This document shows positions 10,930 through 24,700 of a DNA stretch of 64,000 nt, piece by piece. Position 1 is the stretch's first letter, and each line of letters begins with the position of its first letter. A program made the translations under genes and the position numbers. Origin of the DNA: Cydia pomonella (lineage: Eukaryota; Arthropoda; Insecta; Lepidoptera; Tortricidae); contig NC_084730.1 in assembly GCF_033807575.1 (NCBI RefSeq), positions 5,191,986 to 5,255,985 on the forward strand, given 5' to 3'. Below the pieces are notes generated by a model, which was not told the origin of the DNA, did no database searches, and saw only the letters and a list, made by a program, of their open reading frames with translations.

Positions 10930-11064
10930 GTGTTCGACCGAAGTTTCGATTGCGTTTCGGTTTTGGAAGGTTTCGGCATAAAAATCATTTCGGTTTCGGC
11001 TAAAACTAGAACAAAACCGAACCTTCGGTTTTGGTTTCGGCAAAAATCTGGTTTCCGTCGAACA
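10930..11064. mobile_element. Small inverted-repeat element
   Basis: About 135 bp, begins GTGTTCGACCGAA and ends TCCGTCGAACAC, flanked by TA. The interior repeats TTCGGTTTTGG motifs on both strands. It is probably a TA-target MITE. Confidence 0.6.
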
Positions 11065-11147
11065 CTATGGAAACTTAAGCGTCGGAGTTGGGGCGTTCGC
11101 TAGTAGGCGCGGTTGCGTGAGGCGGGTGAGCAAGTTAACGAAATAGT

Positions 11148-11956
11148 ACATTACTATAGAGGACGGGAAACGAACGGTTGCAGGCGAAGTAGATATAGAC
11201 GGCCGAACGTAGCGAGGACGGTAGGGATACGCGGCCGACATCCCCGTTTCTCGTCGACATTTGTATAGTGCTTTTCTCAAACTTGCAATGAAATAATAAT
11301 AATAAAATAGGATGATGATGATGATGATGATTGTTTCATGTCCTAATGTGATGAGTTATTCAGTGCGTCTGGTTTCAATAGGGAACGAAAATTTGATTAT
11401 TTTTGCGCTACGACGCTCGGTTTAGGAGATACAGCCCTATAAATATTTTTGCATCACTGAAAAAAAACTTTATATAGCTGTATCTCCTAAACCGTGCGTT
11501 GTAGCGCAAAAATAATCAAATTTTCGTTCTCCTTTGAAACCCCGAAATAATATTTAACATACACAAAAAAGAAAAAAATAACCAAAAAAGCCAAAAAAAA
11601 GCATATTGGCAGAATTTTGCTTGGTTGAATGCCAAGACGTGCCATAATTTGACGTTTAATAACAAAAGAAGGTTGCCTTACAGGCCTAGGTGTGTAAAGC
11701 CTGACCAGTAATATATGATCACGCGCCATATTGCGGAATTTCATTGGAACTAATTTTTTCATACTATACTGAACTGTCATCCTATACATGAGAATAACAG
11801 CGCCCTCTTGACAATGATCATATATTTCTGGTCGGGCTTTAAGACTGTATGAAATTCCTTAACATATCATCTTCACTCATCGCACCTGATATGTGGTATT
11901 TCCAGACCTAATTTGAAGTAAGTCATGTCAACATTTCATTACAAGTTTGAGAAATA
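11148..11956. mobile_element. DNA element family E, copy 1
   Basis: Homologous along its length to 50,222-50,937. Inverted ends are built on CAAACTTGCAATGAAAT (near 11,280) and ATTTCATTACAAGTTTG (near 11,945). There is a strong internal hairpin (GGAGATACAGCCCTATA against TATAGCTGTATCTCC). A 147-bp MITE is inserted in this copy. No transposase is present. Confidence 0.7.
11696..11842. mobile_element. MITE family M, inserted in element E
   Basis: Ends AAGCCTGACCAGTAATATAT and ATATATTTCTGGTCGGGCTT are imperfect inverted repeats. The insertion splits sequence that is contiguous in the copy at 50.8 kb. Other copies are at 5,605, 17,755-18,615, 23,532 and 44,630. Confidence 0.75.
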
Positions 11957-12040
11957 TAGTATTAAACGACGATAACTAGCGCGGACGATTTTCTATACAA
12001 TGGCACCCGCGTGCGTTCGCCTGTTCCGAGTACCCACGCC

Positions 12041-12551
12041 AGGCCTACCGCGTTAACCGAAATTCGCAAATTGCGGGGATCTTTCTCTTTTACTCTCACT
12101 AAGACGTAATTAGAGTGACAGAGAAAAATGCCCGCAATTGACGAATTACGATTTTCCCGGTAGCCGCCCAGGCCTACCGCGATAACCGAAATTCGCAAAT
12201 TGCGGGGATCTTTCTCTTTTACTCTCACTAAGACGTAATTAGAGTGACAGAGAAAAATGCCCGCAATTGACGAATTACGATTTTCCCGGTAGCCGCCCAG
12301 GCCTACCGCGATAACCGAAATTCGCACATTGCGGGGATCTTTCTCTCTTACTCTCACTAAGACGTAATTAGAGTGACAGAGAAAAATGCCCGCAATTGAC
12401 CAACTTCGATCTTCGCGGTTATACCCTCGGGGGCCTACCGCGAAAACCGAAATTCGCAAATTGCGGGGATCTTTCTCTCTTACTCTCACTAAGACGTAAT
12501 TAGAGTGACAGAGAAAAATGCCCGCAATTGACAAACTTCGATCTTCGCGGT
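12041..12551. repeat. Fourfold tandem array of a palindromic MITE-like unit
   Basis: Four units with periods 129, 129 and 132 bp, each opening GGCCTACCGCG. Each unit is itself a hairpin: AATTGCGGGGATCTTTCTC pairs with GAGAAAAATGCCCGCAATT around TAAGACGTAATTA. The periods are multiples of three, so a 190-codon frame stays open on the minus strand, but it is repetitive and has no domain. The array ends 34 bp from the receptor A stop codon, so it should lie in that gene's 3' UTR. Confidence 0.85.
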
Positions 12552-12584
12552 GCCCCAGCTACCGGACCCCCTTAGGTGCGGAGT

Positions 12585-12725
12585 CTATGTTCTTTGCTGA
12601 TTTAAGTCCGGCTTGTAAACGCCGATGATCTGCGCGTAGGGTGACTGGTCTTGGGCTAGGGACGAGGCGTATTCGGACGTCGGGTTCTTGAGATCCAGCG
12701 TTACGTAGTTTACTTTGGGCGTAGC
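12585..12725 (-). CDS. Receptor A exon 7, cytoplasmic tail
   Basis: 46 codons and TAG: ATPKVNYVTLDL, then NPTSEYASSL and SPYAQIIGVYKPDL. The acceptor CTTCCAG joins in phase 0. The tail matches the receptor B tail at xTYxxLDL and at YAxIxGVY, which supports the assignment strongly. Confidence 0.9.
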   Translation of the reverse strand, partial: ATPKVNYVTLDLKNPTSEYASSLAQDQSPYAQIIGVYKPDLNQQRT

Positions 12726-15700
12726 CTGGAAGAATTTAAGCGAAAATTAAAATCATAAATATAATAGGGATAACCCCATATTCCTGAGTCATTGGTGCTT
12801 TCTATGTATAGAAGTATGTATGTATTTATCTATTGTATATATATGTTCGTATTTCGCCTAGTACCCATGTACAAGCATTAATTTTTTTTTATTATCACAG
12901 CGTACTCACAATGGTCTTAAGTGGCACTTAAGTCCTTTATGCCAATTTCCACGATTTTGAAGAATTTCCAAAAAAAACGAAACGATAGAAAAAACTAACT
13001 ACTGAACCTGCTCACAAAATTTAACGAGAATTGGTTGAGAATTGCGACCTGTAGAAGAGAACATTTAAACATACGAAAGCAGTTTGCCTGAGTCAAAATG
13101 GAGACCTTCGCTAACACATTGATCAATAATACCGTCATCTGGTAGCTCTATCCAGAACACAAGCCTAAGGCAGTGTCTTACGTGAGCGAATAACTCGCGA
13201 ACGCGAAGCGGCGAGGCGCGGCGCGGCGCGGGTGAATTCAATCCTTTGATACCTATATGGAAGTGTCCTACGTGGGCGATCTCCGAATGCCGTTGGGCCG
13301 CCGCGCCGCGCCGCGTCGCGTCGCGTCGCGTCGCGTCGCGTCGCATTCGCGACTCATCGCTCACGTATGTTGCTGTGTTATGAAACTATTTGTGAATAGA
13401 TGAGCTGGGTCTAGGTCGGATTTGTGTAAGATTATCTCGTGATGTTTATTATATCCATTGTAGATAATTACAAAAAGGCCGCCTCCAAGCCTGAGTCTGG
13501 TGTGTGGTTGCACGCCTTGCCACCCCTCATCTAGGCACACTGCTGCTCAATGATTCCCTAAGGATCGCAGTGGCCTTAAGGTTGGGGTGCAAAGTGTGCA
13601 ACGCGCACCGCTGCATTTGCGGAGTGATGGTGGAGTAGAACGGCCACCATGGGCTCAGCTGCTAGAGATGCGCCGGTCGTTTCACCAGGCACCATTCTCT
13701 ATTAAACGAAATCGTTCGTCGAGCGATGCTCTCGGTAGGTGTTCCGAGCCTCATGGAACCACCAGGGCTGTCTCGAACAGACGGCAAACGACCCGACGGG
13801 CTGACGCTGGTTCCCTAGCAGACTTTTACAAGGCCAATTTCCTTGTCCTTGTCCCGATGAAAAAAAAATCGTTTTAACGAGAACAAAATATTTTTTCCAG
13901 CTGTTTTAGTTTAATTACATTATTAGAACTATAAATATTCAATTACGATATTAAAATTAGCAATTTGATCCGATTTTAGTAAAATTTGTACGGTAACGTA
14001 GCAGAAAAAAAATTACTCCCATACAAAAGTGACAATCGTAGTTGGTTTTTACTTTTTAGTTTTAATTGAATTAAATTAACATAATATTATTATCTAATAA
14101 ATACACTAAGTATTTATAAACACAACATAATACATATAAAACTTAAAATCTAAATCTAAAAATAAATAAAACTAATCTTAAAATAAATAATTAAAAACTA
14201 TCCCCCTGCGGCATGGTGCCGTAGATGCTGGCAGCATTTCCTCGTTGTATCGCAATACTTATTCTCTGTGCGAGGAAGCTGCCAGCTCTACGATCACCGG
14301 TAGCGTCTGCTATTTTTTTGGATATTTCCTTGAACAGTGTAGATGCATTCGGACCCCACGGGCCAAGGGTCTCGACGCCAAAAGGTACGAAATCGTATTC
14401 GGGGCCGAGACCCCTATATTTGATCTTTTTTAATTTTTCGGCCGCCTCTGCCGCCGCGCCGGCTTTTGCAGTTGTGCCGTGGAGATGAGACGGGGCTAGG
14501 GTGTCTACACATGTGGCGTCCCACACCAGCACCCGTCCCATCTTCCACGGAATTAGTGACATTCCGTCCGGTCTCTTACCATCGTCTCTTACAATACCAG
14601 CTGGCTCAAGAAGAGCTGGCACGTTCACGCTGGCAAGAGACCGGCGGAGAATATCGTTAAGTGCGGCGTGTCTAGAGAAGCGGCCGGCGCTCCTTTGGCA
14701 GGAGAGCCCGTGGTGTCCGAGGGCGTCGACATCAGTGCCGCAGGGGCACCTATGTGGAGCACAGACCCGGACGCCGAGTCGCAGGCAGGTTGCAACGCGC
14801 AGAGTGTGCGGTTCCAAAAATGTGCCTGTGTGTACCGAAGGAAACGCGTGCAGCCAGGCGCCGGATTCCTTCGTACCCGCTGCTAAGAGTCTGGCGCGTG
14901 AGGAACCTATGCTGCGACTTAAGAGAGAGTCATAGATAATTTTACAATGGATGTCATCCCAGGTCCTTTGGGAATTTAGATTTTCGGGAAAATCCTTACC
15001 CGGGCAGGCGATGGACCAGGCGTTTTTAGCCTCGGTTAAGCCAGCAATCTCATAGTTTGGAGGACAGGCCTTTAGGATTTTTGTTGATTTTTTAGGCCTA
15101 CAAAAGTTGTGTATCCCAAACGATAGGTATCGTCACAAACAATAATTTCTAAGTTTAAACATAGGGTGACCTATTTTCATTACAACATTAAAAGAATCCT
15201 AAGTATACCAAAGTGAGATAGGTTTTGCAAATTTTTCGAGAATTTTTTAAATTCTTGTCCCTAAGTTAGCGTTAAATTTCAATTCTCCTGCGTTACTATA
15301 GAACTTTGCAATTTTTTTAAAGAGATTGGGTTGGTGCGGGTTCATGCGCCGGTGAAATATGCCTACGTTTTTGAAAACCCGCGTTGTTAAGGTGAAACCT
15401 TTGGCGGGGGACGACAGTCTGCGACGAGCAGTGACTTGTGCGTGACTTTATTGCTGCTCCCCTACGTTAGTTGGGAGAATCAACTTTTTAGCGTCACTCG
15501 TTGCCATGGTTACGATTAGTTGTCCAGGGGACAAAACCACCCAACTATAGTCCAAAGCTCCCAACTATGGTCCACAAATAAACTCAATTTTTCTCGTTCA
15601 GGTGTGTATTCTACTATATTTTTGTAGTTCTAAGGCAAAGTATGTTTATAAATAGAAGGTAAAACTAGGAGTAAACCAAAAGGAACATTGGTATAGATAC

Positions 15701-18700
15701 TTAATTTCCTTTCGAACTTGTGGACCATAGTTGCAGTATTGGACTATAGTTGTGTAGTTTTACGGTACTTAAATGTATCAAACTTGCGTTTTTGTGGTCG
15801 TTATAACCAATGTCCATAATGGGCCCCCTACTAAGCATGTTAATAGAACGGCATACAACGTCTCTTCAAACAAACTGTGCCACTGTTGTCCCTTGGACAA
15901 CGGGACAGGATAACAAAACAAAAAAAGTTGATTCACCCAGTTACGCTACGTGCTTAGGTAAGTTTTATCGTTTTATTTGAAAACTATTGAAATGTTGTGT
16001 GTTTAGTGTCTAATATTAGTGCGATATATATGCAAATATAGTTGTATTAATAACTAACGTGATAATTTGCTATGAAGTTAAAATTTCCCCCTTCGTTACC
16101 GTTAACGCTGGGGAAATTATCTCTTGCGTTATCATCGAAGTTATTTTACCTATCACTTTTAAAATAATATTAATAGAAAGTGCATTTTAAACGTGGGGTT
16201 TAATAGTAATATTGCCAATAAGTATCGAATAAAAATTGGTCATGAAGTAAAGGATTTTATGACTAGTTTGCAATAATCTTACCCCACTAGTTATTTCTTT
16301 TCCCTTATTGTTTTACCATATTGCCTAAAAATTAGTTTGAATTAGTAATAAAAGATTTATTGATTAATAAAAAGTTTGGTTTCATTTAATGTATAAGTTG
16401 AGCTCTGCTCTAGATCTGGAATGACATCCGCTGTGCTACCACACAAACTGAGATGACATTCACAATGCCCATACCTCTCTTTTGGACGTAGTTTAAGGAC
16501 GTACTCGGGTCCATAATTATGAGGTCAGTCTAGACGCTTTTTTATTTCTTTAGTATAAATTTCATTTTGACACTTGGAGAGGCTTTACACCTCCAAATCT
16601 TATTAGTATTAGTACTCTCAACTCTGACATGGGGACCTTTTACATCTCCGGATGTAATGTATTATTAACCGTAGAGACTATATATCTCTGTTGTATTGTA
16701 GTAATTATTTAATTTAAGATTATTATAATGTAATGTATAACCAGGTATTGGCTGTTGTATTTATAAATGTTGCTGTGTTTTTCATGTCACTACTTAAATG
16801 ATGTTACTATAAATGTTGTATTGACTTGTAAAAGAGCCCTTGGGCCTACTTGCAGAATAAATGTTTGAATTTTGATTCTAACCCGAGACCCCTCTCCTTC
16901 GTAAGGCTAGGAGGCCGAATCATAAGCACTCGACATTGATAATTTTTGCCAAAATGAAACGTACATAAACGCATTCATCGTCCTTCTCTGCTGGTCTTGT
17001 CGTGCGCCCCCGTCGACAAATAAACCACACTGTCGCCGCGACAAGCAACACCGCGACGACAAAGATCGGGATCGCGTAGACTAAAGGAGATACTGCTTGT
17101 CCGTGATTGAACTTGAGACCTGTAAGACAGAGTAAGTATGATGAAAAGTAAGATAAAGGTCACCTAGGTACGCAGTAGAAACACATAATTTTGTTGCGCT
17201 CTCATTTTGAAGTAGCCCGCCATTCTGACTGACGTGACGGACCTTTTTTGTTAATTATTTCAGGGAGAGGTACAGTGGTTTATATTAAAGGTATACTGAG
17301 GTACACAGAAGGTACGATATATTTATAAATATTTCGTTAAAATTCGCTGAGGTCCACCCGCCGTCCTGATGCTCATTTTGAAATAATAGGAACAAAATTA
17401 ACATTTATTTATTTAAACTGTTGCAAATAACTTATCGTACAAAAGGCGGAATTAATGCCAAAAGGCATTCTCTATCAGTCAATCTTAAGGTAAAGCAGAG
17501 AGATTGTGAATATTCAAGTAATATAATAAATATATGCGTCAGTACCCATAGGTACCCATAAGTCACTGACAGTGTCAAAACTGACATAAACGCTATCGAG
17601 AACGTAATTTACTTTCTATGCATCTCGCGCGTACTCGCATATAAGTGCGAGCGAGATGTATAGAAAGTTGCAGTTTTAGTTGTAGCATTAGTATGGCTAC
17701 CACCAGTGCCGAATATTAATATTAGTTATTGTTGCTATGAATGTAATTAATATCTATGATAATTGTCAAGAGGGCGCTCTTATTCTCATGTATAAATATA
17801 AGGTGACAATTCAGTTAAGTACATAGAGAAATAAGAAGTAATAGAGTGCTCACTCCATAGATCAGAAGGCCTACCGCGAACCACGTTCGACGTGTTGCCT
17901 CCCTGTCACACTTACGCACGAATTTACAAGTGCGACAGAGAGGCAACACGTCGAACGTGGTTCGCGGTAGGCCCTCAGTTTTGGTACCAAAATGTTTATT
18001 ATTTTCGCAGTCGACATCTAGCATCGAGTAGCGGAACTCTCAGTACTGGCCGCGTAGCCAACGTGCAAATCACTTGCGCTCCGTAGCGATCGAAACGCAA
18101 CTGTCACTGTCGCACTAATATGGAAGAGTGATAGAGAGACACAAGGCGTTTCGTTGTCGAAGCGATAGCGATTGACACCTTGGCTAGGCCGGCTGCTAAT
18201 CGATAAATCGATAATAGATATCGCGGCAAACAAAAAGTCTAATGCTCAACGATTTTCAGCTAATATTATAAGTTATAACCAGAGTAGGCGTAGGAGTTGA
18301 AAATAGAGTTCCGGTTACTCTGGTTATAATATTAGCGGAAAATCGTTGAGCATTAGACTTTTTGTTTGCCGCGATTTAGCATTTTGGTAACAAAACTGAT
18401 GTATGGAGTGAGCACTCTATTACTTCTTTTTTCTCTATGGTTAAGTATGAAAAATTTAGTTCCTTAAATTCCGTAATATGGCGCGTGATCATATATTACT
18501 GAGACGTGTTGCCTCCCTATCACACTTACGTACAAATTTACAAGTGCGACAGAGAAGTAACACGTCGAACGTGGTTCGCGGTAGGCCCTCTGGTCAGGCA
18601 GTCAGGCTGTACAATTTAAATAGAGCTTGTAGAAATGTTATATATGTAACTGTTACCGTAAAAACCCGTTTTGAGTGAAAACGCATTACCCCCAAATAAA

Positions 18701-21700
18701 ACTGGTTTTATATCAACGGTGAACACTAGTTTTCACTGGATTGTTTCAGTCAGAACGCTCAGCGCTAACAGCTCAGCGATGATAAGGAATGCCCGGCCGG
18801 ACTGTGTACCTACACTACACCTAGGGTAACAGCACCAGTGGCCAGCCAGGGACCAGTAGTCAGCCTTTTAAGTCGTTTATTGGTCATAAATATCTGGTAT
18901 ATTCGATTAAACAAATCGCGTGTAGTCAAATAGGAGCTCCGATTCCTTATTCGTTAATACGTAACGCGGCAGGTGCGGTGAGGTGTCGGGGAGAGGAAAT
19001 ATACGCGTTCATAAAGGTGATGTTTGTTGACGAGAGCTGGAGTGTCATGTCCGCCATATTTTTTACTGCACGTGGTGTTCTTTTAACGCGTGAGAAAAAA
19101 TATGTTTTAATATAAAAAGTTACTGTTTTTTGTTAACGATGGGTTTATTGGTTAGTTTATCTATTAAATTGCGTTATATTTAAATAGAAATATCAATATT
19201 TAACTTATAAATTGAGGAGGTTGACCACTGAATACCACTTTTTTACAAAAAATCCAGTGCCCAGCCTCCCGCGGCTGACTTTCGGGTTATTAGTTATTTT
19301 TTTTATTTTCGATCCAATGCGACCGTTAGGACCGTTACATTTACATTTTCAAATTTAGTTAGGCATGTCTCAGTCAATTTAAAGTAAAACCCAGTAGTCA
19401 GCCGCATTTGAAATAACGTTTTAATGCGGCTGACCACTGGGTTTCACGAATCAAGTACTCAGCCATTATCTTCCTTGGTACGTCGCTGCCAAATATTATG
19501 AACTTTAACTCATTTAAATAAGGTTCAAAAGTGTATACATACTTTTGTTGAGAAATATTCCAATATCTAACGGACCTCTGCACGGGTTTCACCAGCATTT
19601 AAACCGATTTTAAAAATAATGAATTATATTCAATAAACAGATTCATTAATAAAAAATAAGAAGATAAATACAGTGTTTATTTGTTTGCAAGAATAATTTT
19701 AAGCACCTATGGCCTACAAATTTCGTGGCATGAGAATTGTACTTATAAGAGTATAGGTACCTAGACCTACTTATACTCTAGCTTCCTACCTAGGAATGAT
19801 AAATATTATAATATCGTTAACTTTAATACATATAATAGTGTTTTTTTATTTCATTGTTATTAATAGTTTATAAAGGCTGAGTACTGGGTACACAAAGGCT
19901 GCTTACTGGATTTTAGAGGCTGACTACTGGAGAAAAGTGCCATTTTTTGTTTAATCTTAATTATAGATATTATAAAGAGGATTGTTATTTTCTGACATAC
20001 TTTATTTCAAAACTATAATAAACACTTGATCTAACCATGCCATGCGTTTATTTATCCGACTAATCCTGTAGAAACGTCGAGAGTACAAACTTTAAAAATG
20101 CGTTATAAGGCTGACTACTGGTGCCTTTACCCTACTTGTGTATGAGCTATTTAGTTATACCCGCCGATGTATTTCTTGTACTTAACTCATTCGTAATTTT
20201 TATATAATGTATATATTTATTTATCCTATGTATCACAACAATTTGTACTGTAAAAAGTATCCACGAATGGAGTGTCGATACAAACCCGACAGGGTTTCAC
20301 GGCACTTTTCTGTTTAGTTCAATGTAGGATATTTTATACAATAAATTAAAAAAAAACTTGTTTTCGCCAACTTCTTTGGTGAAAACACTGAAAACTAGTT
20401 TTCACAACGCGTTTAAAACTATTAAAGTGATCTATATATTTGGACAAGCAATAATTTCTTTAGGATATTAGTTTTATACCTTCTGACATATTATTTTCTC
20501 CATTCCCATCGCCTCCCGACTCTTCACTCTCCTCACTACTATCCTCGTCCGTTGAAATATCTTCTTCCTCATTAGCTTTAATTTCCTTATGGAGTAATGT
20601 GATCATATTAGACCTTGCCAGCTCATTATACCCCTCTATATAGAAAGTACCATTAGGGTGTGTATATTTGAACTCAAAATCCTGTGCACAAAACAGTTTC
20701 TTCCGGTGGTATGTCTCATTTAACTCTAATGGCAGAATATTTATAAACGATGCGTTGTCCCATACTTGCGTCTCTAAATGTTTTGGCTTGGAGTTTGTCT
20801 CTGAAAAGCAATTAAAGTTTTAAAAAAAATGTATCAGTTTGTCGGGTAAGGGCATTTGTGGACATTCCTTTTTTTATACTACGTCGGTGGAAAACAAGCA
20901 TACAGCCCGCCTGATGGTAAGCAGTCTCCCGTAGCCTGCATCTACCTACTTCCTTTCTAGACATTCGATTTTGAACCGCAATTCTTATAGTAGAACGCGT
21001 TTTTTTAAAGTATGTTGCCGCTACGGGCTAAAGGGTTAATACAAGTAGGTACCTGTTGCGTTTTTCACTTCAAATGCGAGGAAAATATACAAAAATTTAA
21101 AATCCCACCGAAAACATTTTCATGTGAAATGTTGACAAGACGAAACCCTAAGGCTCGCACTGTCAAAAAGTTATCAGATCTCTAGAGCCAAGCTTCTAAC
21201 TCTACAAGCCCTAACTAAAGTAAGGTTGTCTGGAAGAGATCGCTTTTTAGCGATAAGACCGCCTGTTGTCTGCCTGTAAATTTAAGTAATTGTTTATTTT
21301 TCTTGTATATTTTTACTGAGGTGTGCCAATAAAGAGTATTCTATCTATCTATCTTATGTGGCTTGGCCGTTTCGCTACCGTTACGCTTCGGCCAAGCCAC
21401 ATACTGACAGTATTTGGAATATAAATTGCCATAGGTAAATTTGAACATAGATACATGATACATATATTTCTATGAATATTTTAATTAAAAAATATGCAAT
21501 CTGAATGACAATAATTGCGAGATTATTTATTATATGAAATAAAAAATATTATATGGAATTTTAAAAGACGATGAAAAACTGGTGCAAGTTTCTAAGATTC
21601 GTAACAAGTACGCAATTGAAACTTTTTACGTTTAATAAGTCTATTATTGACATCATATACCGAGAATTTTGTTTATCTGATATAATCCAACCAAACCCAA

Positions 21701-24700
21701 GTTATGAGGGTTCAAAAAACGACGAAGCACTTCGAGAAAAGGTGTAAGGAAAAGGCGCTTCGCTTGGCTCGTCTTGGCCAGATTGTTAAGGTTATTTTAC
21801 CGTATTTTAAATTCAAGACTAAATGAGTGTTTGGGCCCGCGTACGGCTGCGTAGGGAGGGGAGCGTGCAAGCAGCACCAGTGGCAGTTTGTATGGCATAT
21901 TTTGGACTTTATACTAAGTCAATAAGGGTTGTAAATGATGGTTTTATTTATTTAAACTTTATTGCACAAAATATATATAACGATGTACAAATGGCGGACT
22001 TAATGCCAAATGGCATTCTCTACCAGTCAACAATAGGGCCAAACAGAGACTTACAATTGGTGCAGAGAGAGAAAAAAATGTCAATGAATTAAAAAGAAAA
22101 GCAAACTAATATACTTATAAACTACATATATATCACATAAATACAAACATACGCACCCACTATAAATATAAAACACACATACATACATATACATACACAT
22201 ACTATAAATATAATGTTGATGAATATTATTTGAAATATTGTTTTAGGATATGCTTACGTAACATCCGCTTTCCTTTTACTTTATGCACTAGAACATAAAT
22301 AGCAACTTTATGCTGCTTACGAGCATGAGACGTGAAAAAAATATGGCTAAGACAAAGCAATCTCACCTTGAATGTACCAAGTCAGTTTCCTTCCATCAAC
22401 GGGCTTGGTTCCGTTGCAGATGAATGTAGTTATGTTGCTGTCCACTTCAAAGATATAGGAGCTGATGTTCGGCATGACGGTAACAATGGGAGTTTCTATA
22501 AGAAAAACATGTTGAATTGGTATTTCACTCTAAACAGAGACATCGCAATACATACACATACATTACACATTAATAACCCTTAAGGGCCAATTAAATACAT
22601 ACTTCCCGATATCGGACCCGATGTCCGTCCCGATGTCGGGCCTGATAATCCATTTCCGCTTCACGGAATATCAGGGCATCGTTAACAATATTTAAAAGTA
22701 TCAAACATTGAACATTTTTTACAATTAGAGACAGTATGTTGAATATTGTAAAAGAAGTGCTGATATTTGGTAAAACTGAAAAATAATCTTACTCGGGCCT
22801 GACATCAGGCCTAATTTAGTGTAGATGTAATTGGCCCTATAAACAAAAAAATACATAAAAAAATAAAACATAGCCACAACCGAATACAGAACCTCCTCCT
22901 TCTATTAAATTGAAGTCGATTAAATAAATAAATATTAAGTATAAGACATTCTTACACAGATTGACTGACTCTCACAGTAAGCTCAAACTGCTTGTGTTCT
23001 GGGTACTCAGAGGACGATATATATAATATATAATTATTTAAATACATAGAAACGAACGCGAGTGAACGATGAGATGAGGGGTGACTGAAAGATATGGAAG
23101 AAAAAGACATGCTGCGCCAACCCCAAATGAATGGGATAAGGGCAAGCGAATGATGACTTAAATACATAAAAAACACCCAAGATTCAGGAACAAATATAAC
23201 ATAAGTTTATCACACATATAAATGCCCATACCGGGATTCGAACCCAGGACCATCGGCTTAACAGGCAGGCCGAGACGGCGGCCCCGATATCGGGGCAAAG
23301 CATTGTTTTCCGTTTCACGAAATATTAGCATATCGTTTACAATATTTCTTGATGTAAAAGAATAGTTCAACTGCAAAAATATCAAATATAACATTTTTGG
23401 CGATTCAAGGAAATATATTTTTTACATGTCAAATATTGTTATTAACAATGTTCTTATATTTCGTGAAACGGAAAACCATCTTGCTCGGGCGCGACGTCGG
23501 TGCTGACGTCAGCCACACGATTGTAAAAGCCATACTGCGGATCACGCGCCATATTGTGGAATTTCATTGGAACTAAATTTTTCATACTAAACTTAACTGT
23601 CACCCTATGCATGAAAACAGCGCCCTCTTGACAATTATCATATATTTCTGGTCGGGCTTAAGGTTCGACGGCAGGATAAGTGTAATAAGCCCTTTAGCAA
23701 GCTTACCAAGAGTGCTGTATGTTTTAAATCCGATTAAATGATTCTCGCTTTCTTGTCTCGTCGCATTTCCCATATCCGGCCAAGTATCTTTTGTGCAATA
23801 TATCCGTGTACCATAGTCTCGTTTCTGAAGGGTCATACTCATGGTAAGACTGAGCGTAGTACTGAGACTCATATGTTGAACCTTACGCAATAATATATGG
23901 TCAGAAGTGTCTGAACCTGAAATGCAAATCACAGTTATCATTTCTTATTTATATTAAAGTTGATTTGAACATTTTTTTATACTTGACCATAGAGAAATAA
24001 GAAGTAATAGAGTGCTCACTCCATACATAAGTTTTGGTACCAAAATGCTTATTGTTTTCGCAGTCGACATCTAGCATCGAGTAGCGGAACTCTTAGTACT
24101 GCTACTCGACAATAGATATCGCGGCAGACAAAATGTTTAATACTCAACGATTTTGCGCTAATATTATAACCAGAGTAAGCGTAGGAGTGGAAAAGAGAGT
24201 TCCGGTTACTCTAGTTATAATATTAGCGGAAAATCGTTTAACATTAGACTTTTTGTTCGCCGCGATATCTATTGTCGAGTAGCAGTACTGAGAGTTCCGC
24301 TACTCGATGCTAGATGTCGACTGCGAAAATAAAAATAATAAGCATTTTGGTACCAAAAGTGATGTATGGACTTATGGAGTGAGCACTCTATTACTTCTTA
24401 TTTCTCAGTGACTTGACACAGGCAAGAGGAATGAGCAAACTTTTCTGACGAGTGACACAAAAAAAATCACCATACCTATGTATGGAAAACACTACCGTAA
24501 TCCTATTAATTATTAATATCTATCATCTCTTGAAGATAGAATGCTGCTTTGCTCACTGATTTCTAAAAATAAAAAACCTTTATGCGTGATGTGATAATTT
24601 TTCACCACACCAACTCGCATACCTTATATCCTTTAATGAATTTTTATCCTTTAAAACTGATGAGTACGTTGTATTTTATCCGCAAGCGTGGCAAAGTAAT

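Larger units (their letters stand above)
17825..18436. mobile_element. Palindromic MITE X, with Y and Z inserted in it
   Basis: Ends AGAGAAATAAGAAGTAATAG and ATTACTTCTTTTTTCTCT. The arms match the clean copy at 23,991-24,416, except that Y (17,868-17,973) and Z (18,048-18,193) interrupt the left arm. Arms carry GTCGACATCTAGCATCGAG and a long match around CGATTTTCAGCTAATATTAT. Confidence 0.8.
17755..18615. mobile_element. MITE family M copy, split by nested MITEs
   Basis: The outer pieces match family M: GATAATTGTCAAGAGGGCGC at 17,757 and GGCGCGTGATCATATATTAC at 18,480, ending CTGGTCAGGC. The copy is interrupted at 17,825-18,436 by palindrome X, and near its other end at 18,503-18,592 by part of palindrome Y. 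Confidence 0.7.

Noticed and set aside
11962..12534. 190-codon minus-strand open frame with a repeated 43-residue motif
   Set aside because: The frame follows a tandem palindromic MITE whose period happens to be divisible by three; no domain, and it overlaps the expected 3' UTR of receptor A.
23600..23706. Continuation of the receptor A Ig1 exon to 23,600
   Set aside because: The open frame runs past the GTAAGC donor into MITE M; the paralogous exons in gene B all end at the equivalent Gly, so the donor at 23,706 is preferred.
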